Below, piece after piece: positions 1 to 5,794 of a DNA stretch of 10,650 nt. Position 1 is the first letter of the stretch. Every line of letters begins with the position of its first letter. This DNA is from Syntrophomonadaceae bacterium (GTDB lineage Bacteria > Bacillota > Dethiobacteria > DTU022): positions 1 through 10,650 of the forward strand of contig PXBM01000070.1 of the NCBI GenBank assembly GCA_003566935.1, written 5' to 3'. The position numbers and the translations under genes are program-made. Below the pieces are notes generated by a model. The model was not told where the DNA came from and did no database searches. It was given only the letters and a program-made list of their open reading frames with translations.

Positions 1-2
1 AC

Positions 3-209
3 CCTATCATCGCCATAATTTTTCACGCTGGTGCAGGTTTAGGTACTACCATCGCCCTGATGGCAGGGTGGTCATTTTTAAACCTGACCAAGCTGCCCTT
101 TGAAAGCGGTTTTTTAGGGTATAAATTCAGCTTGCTTCGGATGGGACTGGGATTACCTCTTTGCATTCTTGCCGGTTTAATAGCCCATTTAATTGATTTG
201 TTTATTTAA
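3..209 (+). CDS. C-terminal fragment of a membrane protein, probable permease
   Basis: An open frame enters from the left edge and ends at TAA 207-209, leaving 68 visible residues. It is strongly hydrophobic. One helix spans roughly residues 1-26 (starting PIIAIIFHAGAGLG), followed by a polar loop around LTKLPFESGFLGYKFS, then a second helix of about 22 residues ending in AGLIAHLIDLFI. The pattern Gly-rich helix, short loop, GYKFSLLRMGLG, final helix resembles the C-terminus of ArsP/DUF318-type permeases (Pfam ArsP_1), which act in the cytoplasmic membrane. That family call is inference from a short tail. The gene converges on cysE with only 9 bases between the stop codons and no terminator visible in the gap. 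Confidence 0.6.
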   Translation, partial: PIIAIIFHAGAGLGTTIALMAGWSFLNLTKLPFESGFLGYKFSLLRMGLGLPLCILAGLIAHLIDLFI

Positions 210-218
210 CCGGCAAAT

Positions 219-1190
219 TTACTCAGGATTATCTGTTCCCTTCTTATATATCAAGCGGGGTTTTTCCATTAAAACCCTTGTATCAGGCGGCACGGGTTCT
301 GTTAACCAGACATTACCGCCAATTATTGACCTGGCACCAATCCTGGCCTTTTCGCCAAGTATAGTCGCACCGGAATAGATGATCACTTCATCTTCAATAT
401 CCGGATGGCGTTTTTGCCCCCGATATTTATCGCCCGCACCTTTGGGCAAGGACAAGGCTCCTAAAGTAACACCCTGGTAGATGCGCACATCTTTACCAAT
501 AGTTGTGGTTTCTCCAATAACCACACCGGTTCCATGATCAATCACAAAACGTTCCCCGATTTTAGCTCCAGGATGAATATCAATCCCTGTCTGTCCATGG
601 GCGTACTCTGTCATGATCCTGGGCAGCAGCGGCACTTTATGCTGATAAAGTAAATGGGCCACCCTGTAAATAGTAATGGCATAAATGCCAGGGTAACTAA
701 ATATAACTTCATCATAGCTGCGGGCAGCTGGATCTCCATCAAATGAAGCTTTAACATCTGATTCAAGAACATCGCGAAGAGCTGGAATTTCCTCTAATAT
801 TTTCAGGGAAATATCGTAACCGGCTTCAATACACTCCCGGCAGGTCAGGTTATAGCGCAAGCAGTCATGACGAATGCTGCTGATAACCTGTTCTGAAAGC
901 ATTGCATAAAGCTGGGTTACACTTTGCCCGACATGATACCTGAGGTTTACCGGGTCCAGCTTTTCCGGGTTAAAGAAACCGGGATAAATAACCTCGAAAA
1001 ACTTGTCTATTATTTTCACTACAGAATCCTTCGAAGGAATCGGTTCATAATCAACATGACTATTACATCTTGACTCGGAACAGCTGGCAATAATTCTTTC
1101 AACTACCTGGGGCATTTTTTTCCGGTAGAAAGACATAATTTCTTCTTCGGTCAGGCAGGCACCATCTTCGTGTTTTTTGTTCTTTGTCAT
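219..1190 (-). CDS. cysE: Serine O-acetyltransferase (EpsC/CysE type)
   Basis: This cytoplasmic enzyme makes O-acetyl-L-serine from L-serine and acetyl-CoA, the first committed step of cysteine synthesis. The product has 323 residues. Residues 1-150 form the helical N-terminal part of the EpsC-like branch, longer than the roughly 220-residue Bacillus CysE. Residues 200-300 form the left-handed beta-helix with hexapeptide repeats. Key residues visible are the catalytic Asp-His pair in IDHGTG (D218, H219), VIGETTTIG at 224-232, and H262 in KRHPDIED, matching the second active-site His of E. coli CysE. The ATG is preceded by GGAGGG at a spacing of 6. Neither cysK nor any other sulfur gene is adjacent, which is somewhat unusual. 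A candidate promoter (TTGCCG, 17 bp, TATAGT) lies at 1300-1328. No T-box or other leader riboswitch was recognised in the roughly 100-nt leader. Confidence 0.95.
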   Translation of the reverse strand: MTKNKKHEDGACLTEEEIMSFYRKKMPQVVERIIASCSESRCNSHVDYEPIPSKDSVVKIIDKFFEVIYPGFFNPEKLDPVNLRYHVGQSVTQLYAMLSEQVISSIRHDCLRYNLTCRECIEAGYDISLKILEEIPALRDVLESDVKASFDGDPAARSYDEVIFSYPGIYAITIYRVAHLLYQHKVPLLPRIMTEYAHGQTGIDIHPGAKIGERFVIDHGTGVVIGETTTIGKDVRIYQGVTLGALSLPKGAGDKYRGQKRHPDIEDEVIIYSGATILGEKARIGARSIIGGNVWLTEPVPPDTRVLMEKPRLIYKKGTDNPE

Positions 1191-1299
1191 CTCTATCCCT
1201 CCAATGATTTGCCAACGAGAAATCTGGATCTAGTCATTCTTCAAATTTGGCCGGTGTTTTTTGATAAAACCTTTCAATAAAACTCTGTTTAACTCTTTT

Positions 1300-1328
1300 A
1301 CTATAAAACAACTATTATTTCACGGCAA
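1300..1328 (-). promoter_or_regulatory. Probable cysE promoter
   Basis: On the minus strand a -35 box TTGCCG (1323-1328) is separated by exactly 17 bp from a -10 box TATAGT (1300-1305). The predicted transcript start is near 1293, giving a leader of about 100 nt before cysE. The -35 lies directly beside the upstream elements of the opposing promoter for the methyltransferase gene, so the two promoters are back to back and could influence each other. Confidence 0.5.
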
Positions 1329-1352
1329 CCCTGAAACCCGATTATTCGAGTA

Positions 1353-1361
1353 TGTTATAAT
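1353..1361 (+). promoter_or_regulatory. Extended -10 promoter giving a probably leaderless mRNA
   Basis: TGT followed by a perfect TATAAT (1356-1361) forms an extended -10 element. No good -35 is present; the nearest is CTGAAA at 1331-1336 with a long 19-bp spacer. If the hexamer occupies -12 to -7, +1 falls on base 1368, the A of the methyltransferase ATG. The bases between the -10 and the ATG (TTTAAC) contain no Shine-Dalgarno sequence. Confidence 0.6.
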
Positions 1362-1367
1362 TTTAAC

Positions 1368-2114
1368 ATGGATAATGAGCCTTATCTTAACTTTGCCTCT
1401 ATTTATGATCAGATCATGAGCGGCGTAGATTACGAAGCCTGGGCCGATTATGTTAAAGATCTCTTAAGCCGTTTTGACAGGCATCCGGAATCTATAGTAG
1501 ACCTGGCTTGCGGCACAGGTGCCTCCACTTTCCCTTTCAGAAAAAGAGGTTACAAGGTTGCAGGGGTTGATATATCTTCACAAATGCTTAAAAGAGCAGC
1601 ACGGGTAGCATCTGAACAAACCCTTGAAATAGAATTTTACCAGCAGGATCTACGTCAACTAAACCTGCCGGAAAAGTATGATCTGGCCCTGCTTTTTCAG
1701 GATGGTTTGAATTATATTATCGATGAAGAAGATCTGGCACAAACCTTTTTAAATGTTCATAATATACTTAACCCGGGAGCACTTTTTATTTTTGACCTGA
1801 CTCGGCCATCACTGCGCCCCATAAAGGAAAGCAGCACTGCCTGGGTAGATGAAGAAGATTTTACCCTGATCTGGGATAGCAGTTACAAGGCCGAAAAAGA
1901 AATCTGGTCGATTAAACTGACCGTTTTTCAAAAACTTGATAATGAATTATTTCATAAGTTCCAGGAAAATCACCAGGAGAAAGATCACGATCCTGTCCTG
2001 GTCCTTAAACTAATCGACGCAGCTGGGTTCAAATTGTTAGGCCTATACAAAAGCTTTAGCTTGTCAGCTTCAGACGGTAATGATGTTAAGCTTACTTTTG
2101 TTGTACAGAAATGA
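1368..2114 (+). CDS. Class I SAM-dependent methyltransferase (YqeM-like)
   Basis: The product has 248 residues and is predicted to be cytoplasmic. The Rossmann methyltransferase signature is clear: motif I VDLACGTGAST at 44-54 (Gly-rich SAM loop), an acidic residue at the end of strand 2 in GVDIS (D68), QQDLRQL around D94 (adenine contact), and YDLALLFQDGLNYI at 104-117 as the motif IV region. The N-terminus YLNFASIYDQIMSGVDYEAWADY is typical of the Firmicutes YqeM-type family, whose substrate is not established. Size matches that family at about 247 residues. The start is supported because family similarity begins within a few residues of this ATG, yet no ribosome site precedes it. The usual yqeK/rsfS neighbours of yqeM are absent, so orthology with yqeM is uncertain. 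No clear terminator follows. Confidence 0.85.
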   Translation: MDNEPYLNFASIYDQIMSGVDYEAWADYVKDLLSRFDRHPESIVDLACGTGASTFPFRKRGYKVAGVDISSQMLKRAARVASEQTLEIEFYQQDLRQLNLPEKYDLALLFQDGLNYIIDEEDLAQTFLNVHNILNPGALFIFDLTRPSLRPIKESSTAWVDEEDFTLIWDSSYKAEKEIWSIKLTVFQKLDNELFHKFQENHQEKDHDPVLVLKLIDAAGFKLLGLYKSFSLSASDGNDVKLTFVVQK

Positions 2115-2177
2115 ATTCTTCTGACCTTACTATCCTATGCATCGCTTAATAAAACTACATAAAAGGCAACCTTTAAG

Positions 2178-2206
2178 TTGACAATAATCAAAATATATGC
2201 TATTAT
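2178..2206 (+). promoter_or_regulatory. Strong promoter of the Cys-rich small protein
   Basis: A consensus -35 TTGACA (2178-2183), a 17-bp spacer ending in TGC (extended -10), and a -10 TATTAT (2201-2206). This is the best SigA-type promoter in the window. The predicted start near 2213 gives a leader of about 47 nt. Confidence 0.8.
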
Positions 2207-2259
2207 TCCTATAATCATTGTATCAATTATTTTAACTTGGTTTGAGAGGAGGTACAGAA

Positions 2260-2568
2260 ATGACCGAATCAGGAGATCAAATTCATAGCTGCAGCCATTG
2301 TGAAGAAAAGTTTTTCCTTCAGGAAAAAGGCGTTAAAAAAATCCTTTGTGGAGCAGATCAGGTTTGCAAACCACCGGATGAGAAATACAATGCTCCTGAC
2401 TGCAAGGTTTACTACTTCTGCTCAAATGAATGTGTAGAAAAGAAAGAACAGGAAATAAATACCTGTGAACGAATCCCGGGGTGGAAAAGATTTATGGATA
2501 ATATTGGCAAGGTTAGTTCAGAATCGGAGGTTGCCGGGGCAAAAGTCCATCAACTGAAAAACAAATAA
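2260..2568 (+). CDS. Small Cys-rich, probable metal-binding protein of unknown function
   Basis: I do not recognise this gene. The start is set at ATG 2260, because an excellent AGAGGAGGT ribosome site (2245-2253) ends 7 bases before it. A TTG 18 bases upstream in the same frame would place that ribosome site inside the coding region. The 102-residue product has eight cysteines at 11, 14, 30, 36, 48, 54, 58 and 69, including CSHC and YYFCSNEC. The aromatic-Cys-x3-Cys-VEKKE pattern resembles the second half of TRASH/YHS-type metal-binding modules (inference). The C-terminal 30 residues are charged and Cys-free. There is no signal peptide or membrane segment, so it is probably cytoplasmic. It has its own strong promoter and terminator and is therefore monocistronic and likely well expressed. 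Roles in zinc, copper or iron-sulfur handling are possible but unproven. Confidence 0.75.
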   Translation: MTESGDQIHSCSHCEEKFFLQEKGVKKILCGADQVCKPPDEKYNAPDCKVYYFCSNECVEKKEQEINTCERIPGWKRFMDNIGKVSSESEVAGAKVHQLKNK

Positions 2569-2588
2569 ACTAACTACTAAAAATTTCT

Positions 2589-2635
2589 AAGAACCGGCCA
2601 GGTAGGGTGCTACTACCTGGCCTGTTCTTTTCATT
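2589..2635 (+). terminator. Rho-independent terminator after the Cys-rich gene
   Basis: Arms 2589-2605 and 2613-2629 form a 17-position stem with one internal mismatch (C2595 against T2623) and a 7-nt loop. It includes the GC-rich core GGCCAGGTAG/CTACCTGGCC. A T-rich tail (TTCTTTTCATTT) follows. The left arm also starts with As, so weak bidirectional use is possible. Confidence 0.9.
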
Positions 2636-2768
2636 TCGAAATTAAAACTTACCTCTTTTAAATGCTTTTTCAACCTATCTTCGAGGTCCTGGCATCTTTC
2701 AATAACTATTGCTGTATCTTTTCACTCCAACCAGCCATAAATCCCTCTTATTTGGCAATTATTTATTC

Positions 2769-3395
2769 CTATCCTATAACTACATAGCCACTTTTCTCAA
2801 GCTCTTTGACAACGGGATCTTTTTGATCAGTCTTCAAACGCATGGTTATTAGAGCTTTACCATCCTTCGAATAGGTTATGATAAGACTAATGATCAAAAT
2901 ATCCATGGAACTGATTAAAGAAGTTAATTTACCCAGCTCGCCTATTTTATCTTCAAAAGATACAGCTATCTTTATTCCAGGACGATCAAAATTAAATACA
3001 TCAATAAAAGCTTTAAAAAGATCACTCTCAGTAATAATGCCTTCCAGGTTATTTTTATCAACCACCACAAGGGTGCCTAGTTTTTTCTCACGCATTAAAA
3101 CTGCCGCTTCTTCAATCGCTTCATCAGGACCAATGGTAACAACATCTTTGGTCATAATATCTTTGATCTTTATTTTCGGATAAAGATAATTAATTTCGTG
3201 AATAGACAAGCTGGTAGCCGGCGATGGCGACGCCTTGATTAAGTCAGTATTTGTGACAAGCCCGATAAGCTTGCCTTTTGAAACCACCGGTAACCTCCTG
3301 ATTGAATGATCTTTCAAAATTTCGAGAGCATCACCAATAGAGTCATTAGGTCCAATAATCACCGGATCTGCAGACATATAATCACGCACATACAT
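2769..3395 (-). CDS. AcuB-like protein with two CBS domains and a C-terminal ACT domain
   Basis: The start is set at ATG 3395, giving 208 residues. An in-frame ATG 9 bases upstream (3404) directly abuts the ribosome site GAGGAG with no spacing, whereas 3395 has the correct 9-nt gap and matches the N-terminus of Bacillus AcuB (about 214 residues). Residues 4-55 are CBS1 (LPVVSKGKLIGLVTNTDLIKA), 75-130 are CBS2 (DIMTKDVVTIGPDEAIEEAA, then LEGIITESDLFKAF), and 141-208 are an ACT domain beginning with a Bacillus-like DRPG. CBS pairs bind adenine nucleotides such as AMP, ATP or SAM, and ACT domains bind small ligands such as amino acids. In Bacillus acuB lies in an acetoin-utilisation locus, but no acuA or acuC is adjacent here, so an energy-sensing role is inference. 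It follows the Usp gene by 74 bases and may be co-transcribed with it. Confidence 0.85.
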   Translation of the reverse strand: MYVRDYMSADPVIIGPNDSIGDALEILKDHSIRRLPVVSKGKLIGLVTNTDLIKASPSPATSLSIHEINYLYPKIKIKDIMTKDVVTIGPDEAIEEAAVLMREKKLGTLVVVDKNNLEGIITESDLFKAFIDVFNFDRPGIKIAVSFEDKIGELGKLTSLISSMDILIISLIITYSKDGKALITMRLKTDQKDPVVKELEKSGYVVIG

Positions 3396-3469
3396 AAATC
3401 TCATCTCCTCTGTTTTTAAATCCTTTTATTGTACAATTAGTTATAGCTTGAAAAAAAAAGACAATAATC

Positions 3470-3943
3470 TTATTTAACAACGGCAACGATACAGTTCTTT
3501 GCCTGCTGAATCACAGCATTACTGACACTGCCCAGGAAAAGTTTTTTCAATCCGCCCAAACCTCTGCTTCCGATAACAATCATATCAAAACCTTCTCTTT
3601 CTGCCACGCCTAAAATTGTCTCTGATGGATGCCCTTGCTCTAAGATTTTTTGAACCTGCATTCCCTTCTCTTCAAAGACCGTTGCTGCTTTATTTAGGAT
3701 TTCCTCTCTTTCTTCTTCAAACTGTTTCTGAATCTGTTCAAACCTGTCCAATTCAGCCTTGCTAACATTATCTCTTGTTACTGCACCAACTTCATAATCC
3801 GGGAAATAAGCAAACTCCGGTTTTTTCTCGTAAACATGGATTACTGCTATTTGAATATTACTACAACCTTCGGCAAGAGTGATCGCTTTCTCCACTGCTT
3901 TTACACTATGTTCCGACCCATCTATACAAACCAACATTCTCAT
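3470..3943 (-). CDS. Universal stress protein, UspA family, ATP-binding type
   Basis: A single-domain Usp of 157 residues, the usual family length. It starts with strand 1 MRMLVCIDGSEHS (D8 is the usual nucleotide-contact Asp). The ATP-binding signature G-x2-G-x9-G-S is intact as GSRGLGGLKKLFLGSVS (G125, G128, G138, S139), so it should belong to the ATP-binding, UspFG/MJ0577-like class and not the non-binding class. The middle, residues 60-85, is a long charged insertion helix (KAELDRFEQIQKQFEEEREE). The ATG follows an AAGGGGAG ribosome site by about 8 nt. Usp proteins are cytoplasmic dimers induced by starvation or stress. Together with the CBS/ACT gene downstream, two adenine-nucleotide-binding sensors lie side by side. 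Confidence 0.93.
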   Translation of the reverse strand: MRMLVCIDGSEHSVKAVEKAITLAEGCSNIQIAVIHVYEKKPEFAYFPDYEVGAVTRDNVSKAELDRFEQIQKQFEEEREEILNKAATVFEEKGMQVQKILEQGHPSETILGVAEREGFDMIVIGSRGLGGLKKLFLGSVSNAVIQQAKNCIVAVVK

Positions 3944-4172
3944 TGCACTTGCTCCCCTTTACTATTAATTTGCTAACCAGTCAGGTTAGGCGAAGCCAAG
4001 CTGATGTCGAAACTATTAATAAATCTATTCTAATTTTACCATAAACAGATGCAATAATAAATGCTTTGCAATTACTCAAACATATTCAGTTGGGGCTGTT
4101 TTCTTAAGAAAGCTATACATTTACAATATTTTTGAAACCTTTCTCCGCGGCAACTAAAGGTGCTAAAACAAC
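3944..4172. other. Intergenic region upstream of the Usp gene
   Basis: No gene is seen. The long AT-rich leader of the Usp gene contains a candidate extended -10 (TGG TAAAAT, minus strand, 4033-4041) with a poor -35. It also has a small perfect inverted repeat CTAACC-AGTCA-GGTTAG (3973-3989) about 30 nt before the Usp start. The stem is too short to call a riboswitch. Confidence 0.4.
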
Positions 4173-4219
4173 AAAAAAACAGGGATATGAATCGTTTAAC
4201 CGATAAATTACCCCTGTTT
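4173..4219 (-). terminator. Terminator of the coiled-coil protein gene
   Basis: Read on the minus strand, AAACAGGG (4219-4212) pairs with CCCTGTTT (4184-4177), followed by a run of Ts (complement of A4173-4179). A second inner stem ATCG/CGAT closes the large loop, giving a two-tier hairpin. It lies 25 bases after the stop codon. Confidence 0.75.
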
Positions 4220-4243
4220 AGTCATTAGATTAATATTTACTGA

Positions 4244-4519
4244 TTACTTAAGTATATCCCTTAGCTGAGCTTTTAGCTCGTTGGTTTCTTTTTCGACTTC
4301 TTTTCTTACTTCTTCCCAGGTACTCTCGCCAGCTTTTTTCAGGTCTTCCAGTTTTTCTTTGGATTGCTCCATTTTCTTTTCGAGTTCTTTTACTCTTTTT
4401 TCATATTCAATCTTGGCATCGGCACTTTTACCCTGGGTTTGTGCTTTTAATTTATCTACTTCAGCCTGCCATTCCTTTAACTGCGCTGCAATTTTTTCCT
4501 GGTATGCTTTTTTATCCAT
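4244..4519 (-). CDS. Small coiled-coil protein, sll1863-like stress family
   Basis: The 91-residue product is almost wholly charged, alpha-helical heptad sequence with about 45% Lys plus Glu, no Cys and no membrane segment. Two long helices are visible: residues 4-28, then 34-62 (AKIEYEKRVKELEKKMEQSKEKLEDL). A short break near AGESTWEEV is followed by a last helix to the C-terminus. The segments AYQEKIAAQLKEWQAEVDKL, ADAKIEYEKRVKEL and WEEVRKEVEKETNELKAQL recall the sll1863-family stress-response coiled-coil proteins of cyanobacteria and proteobacteria, which is recognition by pattern only. The ATG follows AGGAGGTG, and a near-consensus promoter lies 25 bases upstream of the start. With its own terminator it is a strong single-gene unit. 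Its molecular role is unknown. Confidence 0.8.
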   Translation of the reverse strand: MDKKAYQEKIAAQLKEWQAEVDKLKAQTQGKSADAKIEYEKRVKELEKKMEQSKEKLEDLKKAGESTWEEVRKEVEKETNELKAQLRDILK

Positions 4520-4543
4520 AATCTATCACCTCCTATAGCTATT

Positions 4544-4572
4544 ATTATAACGCATAACAGCTTATTTTTCAA
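4544..4572 (-). promoter_or_regulatory. Promoter of the coiled-coil protein gene
   Basis: On the minus strand, TTGAAA (4567-4572), a 17-bp spacer, and a perfect TATAAT (4544-4549). The predicted start near 4537 gives a leader of about 18 nt that holds the AGGAGGTG ribosome site. Confidence 0.8.
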
Positions 4573-4762
4573 CCATAATTAAGCTATCCTCTATTTTTAC
4601 AGCATAATCATAGTAAAGGTCACAATTTGAGCATTCTTTGATAAGCTGCTTATTAAATTTACTCACAAAATAATTAAGTTGTTCTAATTACTAATGTCAC
4701 AGCAGGATTTAATGTGCTTGAAACGAAAAGGTAAATAAACTCTATTAAGGAAGTGAAGCACT

Positions 4763-5338
4763 ATGAGCAATATCCCGACTCGCGAAGAAGCAATGGCACT
4801 GCTAAAAGAGTATAACAAAAACGATGCCCTGGTTAAGCACGCCCTGGCAGTAGAAGCAGTTATGGAACATTTCGCAAAAAAATATGAAGAAGATCTTGAA
4901 AAATGGCGGATCATAGGTCTCATTCACGATCTTGATTATGAAAAATACCCGGACCAGCACTGCCATAAAACAGAGGAAATATTAAAAGAACAAGGCTGGC
5001 CTGAGGATTATATCCGAGCTGTAATCAGCCATGGCTGGAAAATCTGCACCGATGTGGAACCGAAAGAAAGGATGGAAAAAGTCCTTTATACGATAGATGA
5101 ACTTACCGGTTTAATCGTTGCGACCGTACTGATGAGACCAAATAAAAGCATCATGGATTTAACCCCGAAATCAGTAAAAAAGAAGTTCAAGCAGAAAAGC
5201 TTTGCTGCCGGAGTTGACCGCAGTATTATCGAAGAGGGTGCAGAGATGCTGGGCATGGAACTAACAGAAGTCATTGATGAAACTATCAAAGGTATGCAGG
5301 CCAAGGCCGAAGAACTCGGGCTAAAAGGAGATTTGTAG
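4763..5338 (+). CDS. HD-domain phosphohydrolase family protein
   Basis: The 191-residue product carries a single HD domain over roughly residues 18-120. The metal ligands expected for the superfamily are visible: H26 (VKHALAVE), the HD pair H55-D56 in GLIHDLDYE, H90 in AVISHGW, and D112 in YTIDELTG. H66 and H68 in DQHCHKTEE are further candidates. The C-terminal 70 residues are Lys/Glu-rich helices. HD proteins hydrolyse phosphoester bonds in nucleotides and related molecules. The substrate here is unknown, and the protein belongs to a small stand-alone HD group common in Clostridia and methanogens (inference). The ATG follows AAGGAAG with a 9-nt gap. The gene is divergent from the coiled-coil gene and converges on the DsrE-like gene. 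No convincing promoter or terminator was identified. Confidence 0.85.
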   Translation: MSNIPTREEAMALLKEYNKNDALVKHALAVEAVMEHFAKKYEEDLEKWRIIGLIHDLDYEKYPDQHCHKTEEILKEQGWPEDYIRAVISHGWKICTDVEPKERMEKVLYTIDELTGLIVATVLMRPNKSIMDLTPKSVKKKFKQKSFAAGVDRSIIEEGAEMLGMELTEVIDETIKGMQAKAEELGLKGDL

Positions 5339-5397
5339 AAAGGAAAAGGTACATACTGGGTTGAATATTCGCACATATAGCCTTTACCGATCACCAT

Positions 5398-5423
5398 TTT
5401 TAGAGACTACTTTTAGAGACTAC
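5398..5423. repeat. Tandem duplication of 13 bp at the end of the DsrE-like gene
   Basis: TTTTAGAGACTAC occurs twice head to tail (5398-5410 and 5411-5423). The second copy contains the stop codon of the DsrE-like gene (TAG, minus strand, 5420-5422). The first copy is intergenic. Confidence 0.85.
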
Positions 5424-5758
5424 AAGGTTATAACCTGGTAACCTTGAGCTACATAAGCCGACATCGAAGGGTGGCCGTTCATATCATCTTTTAAAGGAAT
5501 TCCAACTGTCTCATTATATTCAAGCACACCCATATTTGCGGAACAGGCCTTGCAGATACCATCAATAAGGCCTTTTTCTTTTGCCTTAATATACAAAGGA
5601 TTTTCAGAAGCTTCCATATCCTTGATTAACCTGACTGCTTCACCTTCCACAATGATTAAAACTTTCAAGCCTTTGCTTTCCATATCCAGGGCATTGAGAA
5701 GTACGTGTATAAAACAAACCTGGTTACCGTTAAATGCAAAATAGATAAATTTACTCAT
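5420..5758 (-). CDS. DsrE/DsrF-like family protein
   Basis: The 112-residue product has the DsrE fold pattern. Strand 1 KFIYFAFNGNQV is followed by a helix, then strand LKVLIIVEGEAVRLI (31-45), and the helix PLYIKAKEKGLIDGI leads to the Cys motif ICKACSANMGVLE (C69 and C72). The C-terminus MSAYVAQGYQVITL (99-112) is typical of small stand-alone members. C69/C72 occupy the region where DsrE/TusD proteins carry their sulfur-relay Cys, but no dsr or tus genes are nearby, so persulfide transfer is only possible, not shown. An additional Cys is at 15. The ATG follows AAGGAAGG with a 6-nt gap. It lies 36 bases after lepA on the same strand with no terminator between, so read-through from lepA is likely. 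Confidence 0.85.
   Translation of the reverse strand: MSKFIYFAFNGNQVCFIHVLLNALDMESKGLKVLIIVEGEAVRLIKDMEASENPLYIKAKEKGLIDGICKACSANMGVLEYNETVGIPLKDDMNGHPSMSAYVAQGYQVITL
5423..5446. repeat. Inverted repeat over the last codons of the DsrE-like gene
   Basis: CAAGGTTA (5423-5430) and TAACCTTG (5439-5446) are perfect 8-bp arms around an 8-nt loop. They lie between the convergent HD and DsrE-like genes. No T-run follows on either strand, so it is not a standard terminator, though it could slow polymerase or protect a 3' end. Confidence 0.5.
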
Positions 5759-5794
5759 TTAAAACCTTCCTTTCTTGACTGTCCTATAAATATA

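Noticed and set aside
1191..1293. Possible T-box or other cysteine/SAM riboswitch in the cysE leader
   Set aside because: The leader is only about 100 nt, with no specifier loop, T-box core or terminator/antiterminator pair that I can recognise.
4281..4538. Plus-strand Ser/Phe-rich open frame opposite the coiled-coil gene
   Set aside because: Its composition is the mirror of Lys/Glu codons on the other strand. The minus-strand gene has the promoter, ribosome site and terminator.
4600..4760. Candidate promoter TTGAGC/TATTAA for the HD gene
   Set aside because: Both boxes are weak and the AT-rich region offers several equal alternatives, so no single site is supportable.
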